This document shows positions 25,160 through 33,317 of a stretch of 41,824 bases of DNA, in pieces (the stretch's first letter is position 1; each line of letters starts with the position of its first letter). Origin of the DNA: Clostridia bacterium (GTDB taxonomy: Bacteria > Bacillota_A > Clostridia > Christensenellales > Aristaeellaceae). Location: positions 1 to 41,824 of the forward strand of contig BNUH01000024.1 in NCBI GenBank assembly GCA_025997215.1, in the 5' to 3' direction. A program made the position numbers and the translations under genes. Under the pieces are notes generated by a model, which did no database searches, was not told the origin of the DNA, and was given only the letters and a program-made list of their open reading frames with translations.

Positions 25160-28100
25160 TCAGCGCACAATCTCCTCGTTCGTGTAGCATTCGATCTCGT
25201 CGCCTTCCTTGACGTCGTTGAACCGTTCCAGCCCAACGCCGCACTCGAAGCCCTGTGCAATCTCACGAACATCGTCTTTCAGATGTTTCAGGGAGGAAAT
25301 CTTCCCTTCGAATACGGTGACATGGTCGCGGATCAGCCGTACGCTTGAACTGCGGACGATCTTGCCCTCCACGACATAACACCCGGCGATTGTGCCCACG
25401 CCCGTCACCTTGAACGTCATGCGCACCTGCGCCTTGCCCAGCGAGACTTCCTTGAACTGCGGCGAGAGTAGGCCCTTCATAGCCTTCTCAACGTCGTTTA
25501 TAGCCTCATAAATGATACGATACAACCGTATATCGATGCCTTCGCGCTTAGCCAGATCAGCCGAGCCGCTGTCAGGCCGCACGCCAAATCCGATGATAAT
25601 CGCGTTGGCGGTTGTGGCCAGCATGACGTCGTTTTCTGTAATCGCCCCGACCCCGCCGTGGATCACGCGCACCCGCACCTCATCCATCGATAGCCGCTCC
25701 AGCGATTGCTTGACAGCCTCGACCGAACCTTGCACGTCGGCCTTGACGATGAGGTTGAGATCCTTGACCTGCCCCTCTGAAATCTGGGTGAACAGGTCGT
25801 CGAGCGACACCTTCGCGGATGAACTCTTGACCAACGCCGTCCGCACGCGGTTCTTGCGTTCCTCGGCGACCAAGCGGCTCAGGCTCGCGTCCTCGACCGC
25901 GCTGATCTCGTCGCCCGCGTCCGGCACCTCGCCAAATCCGATTATCTCAACCGGCATGGACGGCCCAACCTCGTCAACGCGTTCGCCTCGGTCGTTCATC
26001 ATCGCGCGCACTCTACCATATGATGTGCCCGCAACCACCGTATCCCCAACTCGCAGCGTACCATTCTGTACCAGAGCGGTAGCCACCGGGCCGCGGCCCT
26101 TGTCGAGCCGGGCTTCGATGATCACGCCGCGAGCGAGGCGCTTCGGATTCGCGCGCAGCTGCAGCACATCGGCCTGGAGTAATATCATTTCGAGCAGTGT
26201 ATCGACGTTCTCGCCCGTGACGCCTGATACGGGCGTCATGATCGTGTCGCCGCCCCATTCCTCGGGCTGCAGTCCACGGTTTGTCAACTCCTGCCGAATC
26301 CTGTCAAGATTCTTTGTACGGTCCGCCGCATGAGGCAGTCGATCGATCATGGTAATGGCTACGATGATCGGCACCTCGGCGGCCTTGGCGTGGCTGATGG
26401 CCTCGATAGTCTGCGGCATCACGCCGTCCGTCGCCGCGATAACCAGTATCGCGATGTCCGTCGCCTGAGCGCCGCGCGCTCGCATGGCCGTGAACGCCTC
26501 ATGGCCCGGCGTATCAAGGAATGTGATCTGCCTACCCTGGGCCTCGACCGTGTACGCACCGATGTGCTGGGTGATGCCGCCCGCCTCGCCCGCTGCCACA
26601 TGAGTGTTGCGGATATAGTCGAGCAGTGTCGTCTTGCCGTGATCGACGTGGCCCATGATGGTAACAACCGGCGGGCGTTCGATCAGCAGGTCGTCGGTGT
26701 CGTCGAAGTCCTCGTCCGACAGCGCGTCCTCGGCGGTCTTGTTCAGCTTCATCTCCAGCTCTACGCCGAACTCGGAGCAGACCAGCTGCGCCGTGTCGAA
26801 GTCCAGCTCCTGGTTGATCGTGGCCATGGTGCCCAGCAGCATCAACTTCTTCATGATCTCGCCAGCGGATTTGCCGATGCGTTCGGTCAAGTCCTTGACC
26901 GTAATCGTTTCAGCCGTCATGTACGCCTTCTCGATGCGGATCGGATCCATCATCTGCTGGGCGGACATGTCGCGCTTGCGCCGACGGCCGCCGCGCATCA
27001 CATCGTCGTCCTGCATGGGCGAACCGACGTCGCGGGCTAACTGTTTGCGGTTGCGCGCTATGCGCTCCGGGTCATGCTGGCGCTGATACAACTTCTTGTT
27101 GGGATCGTAATTGGATACGCGCTCTTTTTCGACAGTAGGCGTCAATTCGGGACCCTTGCGGCCGAAGCCGCTGCGTCCCGCTCCACCCGCCATCGGCGGC
27201 CGACCAACCCCGGCTCCAACGCCGCCCGGTCTCGGTGCGCCTGGACGGAATCCGCCCGCCGCGCCGCCAACGCCCGCCCCGAAAGGCCGCGCTCCCGGTG
27301 CGCCCTGCATGCCCGGTCTGGGTGGTGGCTGGCCATACGGCCTGGCCTGAATCGCGCCCGAACTCCCGACGGGTCTGGGTGGCGGCTGACCATACGGCCT
27401 TGGCCCTGGCAACGGTGCGCCTCCGGCCATCGGACGAAGGCCTGGGGCTACGGCGCCTGGCGGAGGATTCCCATACGGTCTGGCAATGGGCGTAATCCGC
27501 TGTGCCTGCGGTGAACCGGGTTGAATCCCCGGTCTTAACCCGTTCGCGCCGACTGGCGGCGGTGTAATCCCCGGACGCGGCGGCGCTTGGATACCCGGAC
27601 GCAATGCGGGCGGCTGCCCCGGAACACCCGGCGTTCCAATTCCGCTAGCACCACCGACTCCACCTGCGGCAGTCGCACCGCTAACGCCTGTTGAGGCGGC
27701 GGGCTTAATCGCTCCCGCCGAACCCGGCATTGGCGCGGTTTGCGGCGCGGCGCGCGTGATGAACTGACCCCTGCGCACCGGCTCAGAGATGGTGGCTTGG
27801 GCGGCGGCTTCGGCGGCGCGGGCAGCGGCGCGTTCGCGTTCGCGCTGTCGGCGCGACTTGCCCTGACCCGGCTGCCCTGGCTGACCGGGAGCGGCGGCGG
27901 CTTGACCCGCAGCGCTTTGACCCGGCTGGCCTGTCGCGGCGGCACGGGCCGGCTGGCCCGCAACTGCCTCGGCTTTCGGTGGAACGCCGGATGAATCCGC
28001 GAGAGCGGCAGGCTTGGCGGCCTGGGTTGATCCAACCGCCGCCTGATCCGGAGCGGAGACAGCTGCAGCCTTAGCTGTGGCTGATTCGCCCAACACGGCG

Positions 28101-28507
28101 GGTTTCGCGGTTTCTTGCGGAGATGCTTCGGCAAGTTTCGCCGCCGCGTCAGGCGCGGCCTCGGCCGCCCGAACGCTAGGCGCAGCGGGTTCAACCGCCA
28201 CGGAATCCGCCCGCACTCCAAAGGCATCGGCGATGCCCTCGGCCCCTTCGGTCTCGGCCATCAGCGCCGCGTCGTCGGGATCGGGCATAATCCAGGCGGT
28301 TTTCTGCTTCTCCAGCAGTTGCCGATGCGCTTCTAAGCGCGCATCTTCCCTGCGCTTCTCCTCAAGTTTGAGGAACCCCGCCTCGATGCGTTTGAGGTAC
28401 TGCAAGGTCTCGGATGCTGATTTCCGTATCCGCACCACACTCTCCAGCAATACGCCCGCTGTCGTGCTAAGTTCCTTCGCCGTTTCCTGAACCTTGAGTT
28501 TTGCCAT
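25160..28507 (-). CDS. infB: Translation initiation factor IF-2
   Basis: This 1,115-residue GTPase brings fMet-tRNA to the 30S subunit. Residues 1-50 are a first IF2N domain ([20 protein letters not shown]). A very long Ala/Pro/Gly-rich linker follows (about 90-450), with PPPRPG-type repeats and basic patches. The second IF2N domain is at about 519-562. The G domain begins with GHVDHGKTT (about 618-626), then DTPGHEAF and the NKxD-like TMID; the three C-terminal domains are complete. The ATG at 28507 fits the family N-terminus; the frame could extend to a TTG at 28528, which has no ribosome binding site. Confidence 0.97.
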   Translation of the reverse strand: MAKLKVQETAKELSTTAGVLLESVVRIRKSASETLQYLKRIEAGFLKLEEKRREDARLEAHRQLLEKQKTAWIMPDPDDAALMAETEGAEGIADAFGVRADSVAVEPAAPSVRAAEAAPDAAAKLAEASPQETAKPAVLGESATAKAAAVSAPDQAAVGSTQAAKPAALADSSGVPPKAEAVAGQPARAAATGQPGQSAAGQAAAAPGQPGQPGQGKSRRQRERERAAARAAEAAAQATISEPVRRGQFITRAAPQTAPMPGSAGAIKPAASTGVSGATAAGGVGGASGIGTPGVPGQPPALRPGIQAPPRPGITPPPVGANGLRPGIQPGSPQAQRITPIARPYGNPPPGAVAPGLRPMAGGAPLPGPRPYGQPPPRPVGSSGAIQARPYGQPPPRPGMQGAPGARPFGAGVGGAAGGFRPGAPRPGGVGAGVGRPPMAGGAGRSGFGRKGPELTPTVEKERVSNYDPNKKLYQRQHDPERIARNRKQLARDVGSPMQDDDVMRGGRRRKRDMSAQQMMDPIRIEKAYMTAETITVKDLTERIGKSAGEIMKKLMLLGTMATINQELDFDTAQLVCSEFGVELEMKLNKTAEDALSDEDFDDTDDLLIERPPVVTIMGHVDHGKTTLLDYIRNTHVAAGEAGGITQHIGAYTVEAQGRQITFLDTPGHEAFTAMRARGAQATDIAILVIAATDGVMPQTIEAISHAKAAEVPIIVAITMIDRLPHAADRTKNLDRIRQELTNRGLQPEEWGGDTIMTPVSGVTGENVDTLLEMILLQADVLQLRANPKRLARGVIIEARLDKGRGPVATALVQNGTLRVGDTVVAGTSYGRVRAMMNDRGERVDEVGPSMPVEIIGFGEVPDAGDEISAVEDASLSRLVAEERKNRVRTALVKSSSAKVSLDDLFTQISEGQVKDLNLIVKADVQGSVEAVKQSLERLSMDEVRVRVIHGGVGAITENDVMLATTANAIIIGFGVRPDSGSADLAKREGIDIRLYRIIYEAINDVEKAMKGLLSPQFKEVSLGKAQVRMTFKVTGVGTIAGCYVVEGKIVRSSSVRLIRDHVTVFEGKISSLKHLKDDVREIAQGFECGVGLERFNDVKEGDEIECYTNEEIVR

Positions 28508-28528
28508 TGTGCGCTCGCACCCCCGCAA

Positions 28529-28885
28529 TCATTCCGCCATAACAGTTATAGGATTAAGGTATTCCAAAGCCGACCCTTTTATCGCCTCGCTGATCGAATC
28601 CGCCAGCGATCCTTTGCGCACGGCCGCGACCATGCGGCCTGGTTGACCTATCGCCTTGCCCAGCGCGCCTTCCGGCAGCCAGGCCAGCATCACCTTGTGG
28701 AACCTGCACGCGTCGGTCAGGCGCTTGCTGGTATTCGGCCCGGTGGATTGATCCATCAGCGCCAGCGCCGCATTCCCCTTGCGGATCAATAGCAGCGCGC
28801 CTTCTTCGCCGCTGGATACCTGCCGTGCCCGTGTCGCCAGGCCCAGCAGACCCGTCACGCCGCCGATCCCGCCCGGATCAGCCAT
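28529..28885 (-). CDS. ylxQ: Ribosomal L7Ae-family protein (YlxQ)
   Basis: A predicted kink-turn RNA-binding protein of 118 residues (or 127 if the ATG at 28912 is used). It shows the L7Ae fold pattern LGLATRARQVSSGEEGALLLIRKGNAALALMDQS, then NTSKRLTDACRFHKVMLAW. It occupies the standard position between ylxR and infB. The ATG at 28885 overlaps the ylxR stop by 8 bases and has AAAGG upstream, while 28912 has no ribosome binding site. Confidence 0.85.
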   Translation of the reverse strand: MADPGGIGGVTGLLGLATRARQVSSGEEGALLLIRKGNAALALMDQSTGPNTSKRLTDACRFHKVMLAWLPEGALGKAIGQPGRMVAAVRKGSLADSISEAIKGSALEYLNPITVMAE

Positions 28886-29162
28886 CGGCCAGGGCCTTTC
28901 GGAGCGACTCATATACGGATTCGTCGATGGCCGTCTCCAGCGCGCGCTCCAGCTGGCGCTGCTTTTGAGCGCGGGTCAGGCACGCGGCGTCTCGGCAGAC
29001 ATATGCGCCGCGGCCGGGCATCTTGCCGATCCGATCCAGTGAGATGGCGCCCAGCGGGGATCTGACCACGCGGACCAGTTCCTTCTTAGGCTTCATCTCG
29101 CGGCAGCCTACGCACATCCGCATGGGTATCTTGCGCGGCTTAAGGCCTTTCTGTGCTGGCAA
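28878..29162 (-). CDS. ylxR: YlxR-family RNA-binding protein (DUF448)
   Basis: The protein has 94 residues with the hallmark RMCVGCREMKPKKELVRVVR and GRGAYVCRDAACL motifs of YlxR, a small basic protein encoded in nusA-infB operons and thought to bind RNA or affect transcription. The start is TTG (29162-29160) with GGAGG 7 bases upstream. Position and size are typical. Confidence 0.93.
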   Translation of the reverse strand: MPAQKGLKPRKIPMRMCVGCREMKPKKELVRVVRSPLGAISLDRIGKMPGRGAYVCRDAACLTRAQKQRQLERALETAIDESVYESLRKALADG

Positions 29163-29173
29163 CGCGGTTCCTC

Positions 29174-30337
29174 CTACGGCCTTTGCGCCCCGTATATCCC
29201 GGCTGCGGCATACGCGGCTGCGAGTTCATTCTGCTGATCCTCATCGACCTCGCCCTCATCCTCGTCGGCCTGCGTCTCGCCCGACATCAGCGCCTCGGCC
29301 TGGGATTGGCTCTTGATGTCTATGCGCCAGCCCGTCAGCCGCGCGGCAAGCCGGGCGTTTAGGCCCTCCTTGCCGATGGCCAGCGACAGCTGGGAGTCGG
29401 GCACGACCACGCGGCAGGCTTTCTCGGCCTCGGATATGAAAACGTTCAGCGCCCTGGCCGGATTCAGTGCGTTGGCGATGAATTCCGCCGGATCGCTGGA
29501 CCACTTGATGATGTCGACCTTCTCATTGTACAACTCCGTTATGACATTTTCCACCCGGAGTCCGCGCGGTCCAACGCAGGCGCCTACCGGATCGATCGTG
29601 GCATCCGTGGCGTGCACGGCGATCTTGGTCCGGACGCCCGCTTCGCGCGCAATCGACTTAATCTGCACAGCGCCGCTCTGGATCTCGGGCACCTCCATCT
29701 CAAACAGCCGCTTGATAAGCCATGGATGGGTGCGCGAGACCTTGACCTGCGGGCCTTTGGACGTCTTGATGACGTCCAGCACGTATACCTTCATACGCGC
29801 GCCGACCCTGTAAGTCTCGCCCGGTATCTGCTGAGTCGGCTCCAGCACGCCCTCGGTGGCGCCGATGGCCACGTAGAATGTGCGGCCATCCTGACGGTCG
29901 AGGATGGCGGTGAGAACCTCGTTCTCCTTCTCGGCCACGGATTGGTACTCGTTGCCGCGCTCGGCCTCGCGGATGCGCTGGACTATGACCTGTTTCGCGG
30001 TCTGCGCCGCGACGCGGCCGAAATCGCGGGGCGTAATCTCTATTTCAACAATATCCCCCGGTTCATAGCCCGGTTGGATCCTGCGGGCGTCCTCGATGCT
30101 GATCTCCTGGCTGTCGTCCATCACGGATTCGACGACTATCTTGCGCGCATACACCGTCACAGCACCGTTATCGCGGTCGATCGCCACGCGGACATTCTGC
30201 GCGTTGGCCGTGTTGCGCTTGAAGTTTCGCTTGTACGCGGACTTGAGCGCCTCCTCGATGGCGTTGAACAGCACTTCCTTGGCGATACCCTTTTCACGCG
30301 CTAAAGCGCGGATCGCTTCTATCACTTCACCATTCAT
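29174..30337 (-). CDS. nusA: Transcription termination/antitermination factor NusA
   Basis: The protein has 387 residues in the order N-terminal RNA-polymerase-binding domain (about 1-125), S1 domain (about 130-200) and two KH domains (about 220-345; DPVGACVGPRGLRVENVITEL and LSLAIGKEGLNARLAARLTGW). A short acidic tail ends the protein, the usual form in Bacillota. The ATG at 30337 has GGGGGG 8 bases upstream; the frame could extend five codons to a TTG. NusA enhances pausing and termination at hairpins and may act on the attenuator-like hairpin in this operon's own leader. Confidence 0.97.
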   Translation of the reverse strand: MNGEVIEAIRALAREKGIAKEVLFNAIEEALKSAYKRNFKRNTANAQNVRVAIDRDNGAVTVYARKIVVESVMDDSQEISIEDARRIQPGYEPGDIVEIEITPRDFGRVAAQTAKQVIVQRIREAERGNEYQSVAEKENEVLTAILDRQDGRTFYVAIGATEGVLEPTQQIPGETYRVGARMKVYVLDVIKTSKGPQVKVSRTHPWLIKRLFEMEVPEIQSGAVQIKSIAREAGVRTKIAVHATDATIDPVGACVGPRGLRVENVITELYNEKVDIIKWSSDPAEFIANALNPARALNVFISEAEKACRVVVPDSQLSLAIGKEGLNARLAARLTGWRIDIKSQSQAEALMSGETQADEDEGEVDEDQQNELAAAYAAAGIYGAQRP

Positions 30338-30352
30338 ATTCAATCCCCCCAA

Positions 30353-30916
30353 TCAGAAATCATTATCCTGTGTATTTATTTCATCCAGCGAGACCCAGGG
30401 CCTTGCAATGGCGATGGATCGGCGCTGCAAAGTGCGCTCGACCTGCGGTGTAAGCAGCGTGACGGCATCCTTGTCGAATGATAGCAGCACGCCGCGCCAA
30501 TGCTTGGCACCTTGTTCGGCTTTATACAGGTTTATCTCTATATCGGTATTGACGGCCTTAGCGAATTCCTCGTCCGTCTGAATAGGCCTATCCGCGCCGG
30601 GGGATTCTACCTCCAGCGTGTCGTACTCGACCGACTCCACGAGCGGAATCAGCGCGCGGTGGAACGCCTCGCAATCCGACAGCGTAACCCCTCCCGGTTG
30701 CCCGGGTCTGTCGATCGTGATGCGGAGCACCTGTCCGTGCGGTTCGCGAACAAAAGCGGCGTCAACTATCACGTCGCCCATTCCGTCCGCCAGCGCTGTG
30801 AGGCGCGGCAGCAATCCTTGAACCACGGACCCGCCGCTGGACTTGCGGGCCGATCCCTTGCTCGGCGAATCCGCCGATTGAGTAGCGCGCCTAGACGGAT
30901 TAGACTTGATAGCCAA
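30353..30916 (-). CDS. rimP: Ribosome maturation factor RimP
   Basis: The protein has 187 residues. A basic N-terminal extension of about 30 residues precedes the RimP core (VVDAAFVREPHGQVLRITIDRPG, then GVTLSDCEAFHRAL and DTLEVESPGADRPI), and an SH3-like C-terminal domain follows. RimP supports assembly of the 30S subunit. The start is TTG (30916-30914); GGGAGGG lies only 2-5 bases upstream, which is short, but no other start fits. It is the first gene of the nusA-infB operon. Confidence 0.93.
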   Translation of the reverse strand: MAIKSNPSRRATQSADSPSKGSARKSSGGSVVQGLLPRLTALADGMGDVIVDAAFVREPHGQVLRITIDRPGQPGGVTLSDCEAFHRALIPLVESVEYDTLEVESPGADRPIQTDEEFAKAVNTDIEINLYKAEQGAKHWRGVLLSFDKDAVTLLTPQVERTLQRRSIAIARPWVSLDEINTQDNDF

Positions 30917-30952
30917 AGCCCTCCCAGTTGGTTACAACCGACGGTGTGTCAC

Positions 30953-30980
30953 AACAAAATAGAGCGGATTCTAACCGCTC
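30953..30980 (-). terminator. Attenuator-like hairpin in the rimP leader
   Basis: In the predicted leader, gagcgg, a 7-base loop and ccgctc (30980-30962) are followed on the minus strand by tattttgtt, a U-rich tail. This has the form of an intrinsic terminator, placed about 25-50 bases after the likely start of transcription and before rimP. A longer pairing, ggtgtg with cacacc, encloses it. Confidence 0.5.
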
Positions 30981-31009
30981 CGCTCCACACCAATCCACAC
31001 ATCATTGCT

Positions 31010-31037
31010 AGTATACCACGAAAAATGGAAATTACAA
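31010..31037 (-). promoter_or_regulatory. Sigma-A type promoter of the rimP-nusA-infB operon
   Basis: On the minus strand TTGTAA (31037-31032), 16 bases, TATACT (31015-31010). Transcription would start near 31003 and give a leader of about 90 bases. Confidence 0.7.
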
Positions 31038-31102
31038 GAGGCTTTTTAGCGGCGGATAAAAATTAGCACAAGAAAATTAATACGAATAAGTCACGTTACT
31101 GC

Positions 31103-31131
31103 TTGAAAATTTTCATTATTTTGGTTATACT
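31103..31131 (+). promoter_or_regulatory. Sigma-A type promoter immediately before the TVP38-like gene
   Basis: TTGAAA (31103-31108), a 17-base spacer and TATACT (31126-31131). The expected start of transcription (about 31138) lies within 2 bases of the ATG at 31140, so the mRNA would be leaderless. Confidence 0.7.
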
Positions 31132-31139
31132 GGGAATCG

Positions 31140-31937
31140 ATGGAAGAGGATGCGAAAGTCCGGCGGCTGCCGAAGGTTAAACCCGCCGCAGATCCTGGCG
31201 AAAAAAGGCGCAGGCGCATCGCCATTATAGGTTTGGCGGCGATCCTGCTGCTGTTGGCAGTCGGCGCGGTCGCGATCGGCGCGCCGCTGATCCGCTGGGT
31301 TACGGATCCGGCGCAGTTCCGCGCGTGGGCACAGGGCCACGGCGCCGCCGCAAAGTGGGCCATGCTGGGCATTGCCGCCGTGCAGGTCGTGCTGGCGTTC
31401 ATCCCGGGCGAGCCGATCCAGATCGCAGCGGGTATGGCGTTCGGCACATGGTGGGGCGTAATGCTGGTGATGGCCGGCATCGGGTTGGGCCAGGCTGTCG
31501 TATTCGCGCTGGTCAAGCGGTACGGCATGCGGTTTGTCGAATTATTTTTCGACAAGGAGTCGATATACAACCTGCCTTTGTTTCAGAACCATAAACGTCT
31601 GGATTCGCTGATATTCCTGCTGTTCTTTATACCCGGCATGCCAAAGGATCTGTTCACATACGCGGCCGCGCTCACACCGATCGGTATATGGCAATTCCTG
31701 GGCCTTAGCATGCTCGCGCGCAGCCCCGCCATGTTCGCCTCGGCCTGGGGCGGCAGCGCGATCAGCGGCAGCAGGTGGAAAACCGCTGGCATCGTCCTGG
31801 GTGTCACCGCGTTGATCGGGCTAGGAGGAATCATTTATTACCGCAGAATTCAACAACGGCGTGAATCTAAGGCGAATCCATCTTCTAAAGAACTGCAGAA
31901 CTCCACCGATACTCACGAAAATCACAGAAATACATGA
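31140..31937 (+). CDS. TVP38/TMEM64 (DedA-like) membrane protein
   Basis: The protein has 265 residues. A basic cytoplasmic start (1-26) is followed by a hydrophobic helix. The TVP38 core carries FIPGEPIQIAAGMAFGTWWG and later FFIPGMPKDLFTYAAALTPI, the two re-entrant proline motifs of the VTT (DedA) superfamily, which is linked to lipid flipping. About six membrane segments are visible and the last 30 residues are polar. The start has no ribosome binding site and sits at the expected transcription start of a strong promoter; no alternative in-frame start with a better site precedes the core. Confidence 0.88.
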   Translation: MEEDAKVRRLPKVKPAADPGEKRRRRIAIIGLAAILLLLAVGAVAIGAPLIRWVTDPAQFRAWAQGHGAAAKWAMLGIAAVQVVLAFIPGEPIQIAAGMAFGTWWGVMLVMAGIGLGQAVVFALVKRYGMRFVELFFDKESIYNLPLFQNHKRLDSLIFLLFFIPGMPKDLFTYAAALTPIGIWQFLGLSMLARSPAMFASAWGGSAISGSRWKTAGIVLGVTALIGLGGIIYYRRIQQRRESKANPSSKELQNSTDTHENHRNT

Positions 31938-32085
31938 AACATTAGTCGAATCCATGGCGAACGATGACGAGAGCGCGAAAATTCATGACGATTCTGCTAA
32001 ATATTGGGAGTTTGCAGGGAATTCCTGGGAGATGCCGAAATAGACACAAGCGAAGTCGGGTGAACAGCCCTGAGGGGGTTTGGGG

Positions 32086-32113
32086 TTGTGGAGCCTGATT
32101 CGATAGTTATATA
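32086..32113 (+). promoter_or_regulatory. Possible promoter of the unknown membrane protein
   Basis: TTGTGG (32086-32091), 16 bases, TATATA (32108-32113). The match is moderate. The rest of 31938-32137 shows no gene that I can support. Confidence 0.4.
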
Positions 32114-32137
32114 TGCAATGGCATGGGGGTGGACGTG

Positions 32138-33193
32138 ATGAACGCCCAAGGCAGGAGCCAACGCCCGGGCACAAACGCCTCGCGCGAGGCGAATACCGCG
32201 CGCTCGGCGTTATCGATGAGAGACGGGCAGTTTGAGGCCCCCTTTATACGGTTTGGCCGCGCTGAAGAGGCCGCTCAAGAGGCGCAGAAGCTCGAGGCCG
32301 CGCGCCGCGCTGTCGAACGCCAGGCCCAGCTGAACGCGTATGACGCGGAGACGGCGCGGATGCGCCAGGCTTCAGCCGTGCCCGTGGGTTCCGCAATACC
32401 CAACAGCGGGCAAGGTTTGCGCACCGCCACAGGCGAAGAGTATCCGGCTTACGGCGGGGCTTCTTCGATCAGCGAATCCACAGCGAGGGCTTCGACGTCC
32501 GCAGCGCGTGTAACATCGCCGCAGCATTACCCAACACCTTACGCGAACGGCGTAGCGCGCGGCGTTTCGGCTGCTCAACCCAATCCACATATGCCTAATC
32601 AACAACGTCTGAATCGCACCGCATCCACATCAGCGGCGCTCCGTCCGCGTGATCCTGTTCAGCGTGCGAAGCCTCGACGCAGACGCCAGCGGTTTGCGTT
32701 GCTATTCTTTAGTCTAATACTGATCGCTGTCGCGTTAATACGTACGCTCGTGTTCGGCGCGGCAATCGAGTCGGGCATCCGCCAAAACCTGCAGAGCACG
32801 GAGGCGTTGGCCCAGTTCCTCATGGATAATCATGTCGAGCTGATGGGCGTTACCCAAGGTTCCGCTTGGGCAGAACTGCGGCTATTCATCATCGCGCTGT
32901 GCGTTGGCTTTACGCTTAACGTATTCGCTTGGCACCAATCTAATAGGCCAAACAAGCCTCTGGCCGTGCTGACTACGTTGTGCTACGTGCTGGCCATATT
33001 CACGGCACCATACCGCAACTTCGCGCCGACAATCTGCCTGACTATACTGCCGTCGCTGATGTTCAGCGCGGTTTCGTTATATGGTATAATGATGACGCCC
33101 GTGCGTAAGGCTGTAGGTTCACCTAACAAATCCCGCGCGAAAAGGGCTCCTCCGAGGCGTAATACGCAATCAAACTCCACACGCTTCCTATAA
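32138..33193 (+). CDS. Membrane protein with long disordered N-terminus, unknown function
   Basis: The protein has 351 residues. Residues 1 to about 175 are polar, Ala/Ser/Pro/Gln-rich and probably disordered, with one charged helical stretch (about 40-80, AEEAAQEAQKLEAARRAVERQ). A basic patch (RAKPRRRRQR) precedes the first membrane helix. About four hydrophobic helices follow (roughly 185-205, 240-260, 270-290 and 297-315) and the C-terminus is basic. The topology suggests a cytoplasmic N-terminus. The ATG at 32138 is preferred to the one five codons earlier because GGGGGTGG lies at proper spacing. No family recognised. Confidence 0.7.
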   Translation: MNAQGRSQRPGTNASREANTARSALSMRDGQFEAPFIRFGRAEEAAQEAQKLEAARRAVERQAQLNAYDAETARMRQASAVPVGSAIPNSGQGLRTATGEEYPAYGGASSISESTARASTSAARVTSPQHYPTPYANGVARGVSAAQPNPHMPNQQRLNRTASTSAALRPRDPVQRAKPRRRRQRFALLFFSLILIAVALIRTLVFGAAIESGIRQNLQSTEALAQFLMDNHVELMGVTQGSAWAELRLFIIALCVGFTLNVFAWHQSNRPNKPLAVLTTLCYVLAIFTAPYRNFAPTICLTILPSLMFSAVSLYGIMMTPVRKAVGSPNKSRAKRAPPRRNTQSNSTRFL

Positions 33194-33221
33194 ACTGACA
33201 GCAAATACCAGCCGCTCAACT

Positions 33222-33247
33222 AACCCTGACGTCCGCGCCAGGGTTTT
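33222..33247 (+). terminator. Intrinsic terminator before uvrB
   Basis: The stem aaccctg/cagggtt has a 10-base loop and is followed by tt. Its T-run overlaps the -35 region of the uvrB promoter. Confidence 0.65.
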
Positions 33248-33272
33248 ACTTTGCCGGAATGTATGATATAAT
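33245..33272 (+). promoter_or_regulatory. Extended -10 promoter of the uvrB-uvrA operon
   Basis: A perfect TATAAT (33267-33272) is preceded by TG one base upstream (extended -10). A moderate -35, TTTACT (33245-33250), lies 16 bases away. No GAAC-N4-GTTC type SOS box is visible around it. Confidence 0.7.
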
Positions 33273-33317
33273 CGTCGTTGCACGCGGAAAATTCGCCAGA
33301 ATAAGGAGGCGTCGACC

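Noticed and set aside
27074..28227. Large Pro/Arg-rich frames on both strands within infB
   Set aside because: By-products of the Ala/Pro/Gly-coding linker of IF-2.
31861..32043. 60-residue frame after the TVP38-like gene
   Set aside because: Overlaps the end of the gene in another frame, lacks a ribosome binding site and recognisable sequence.
33194..33317. SOS (LexA) box before uvrB
   Set aside because: No GAAC-N4-GTTC or close variant is present in the promoter region.
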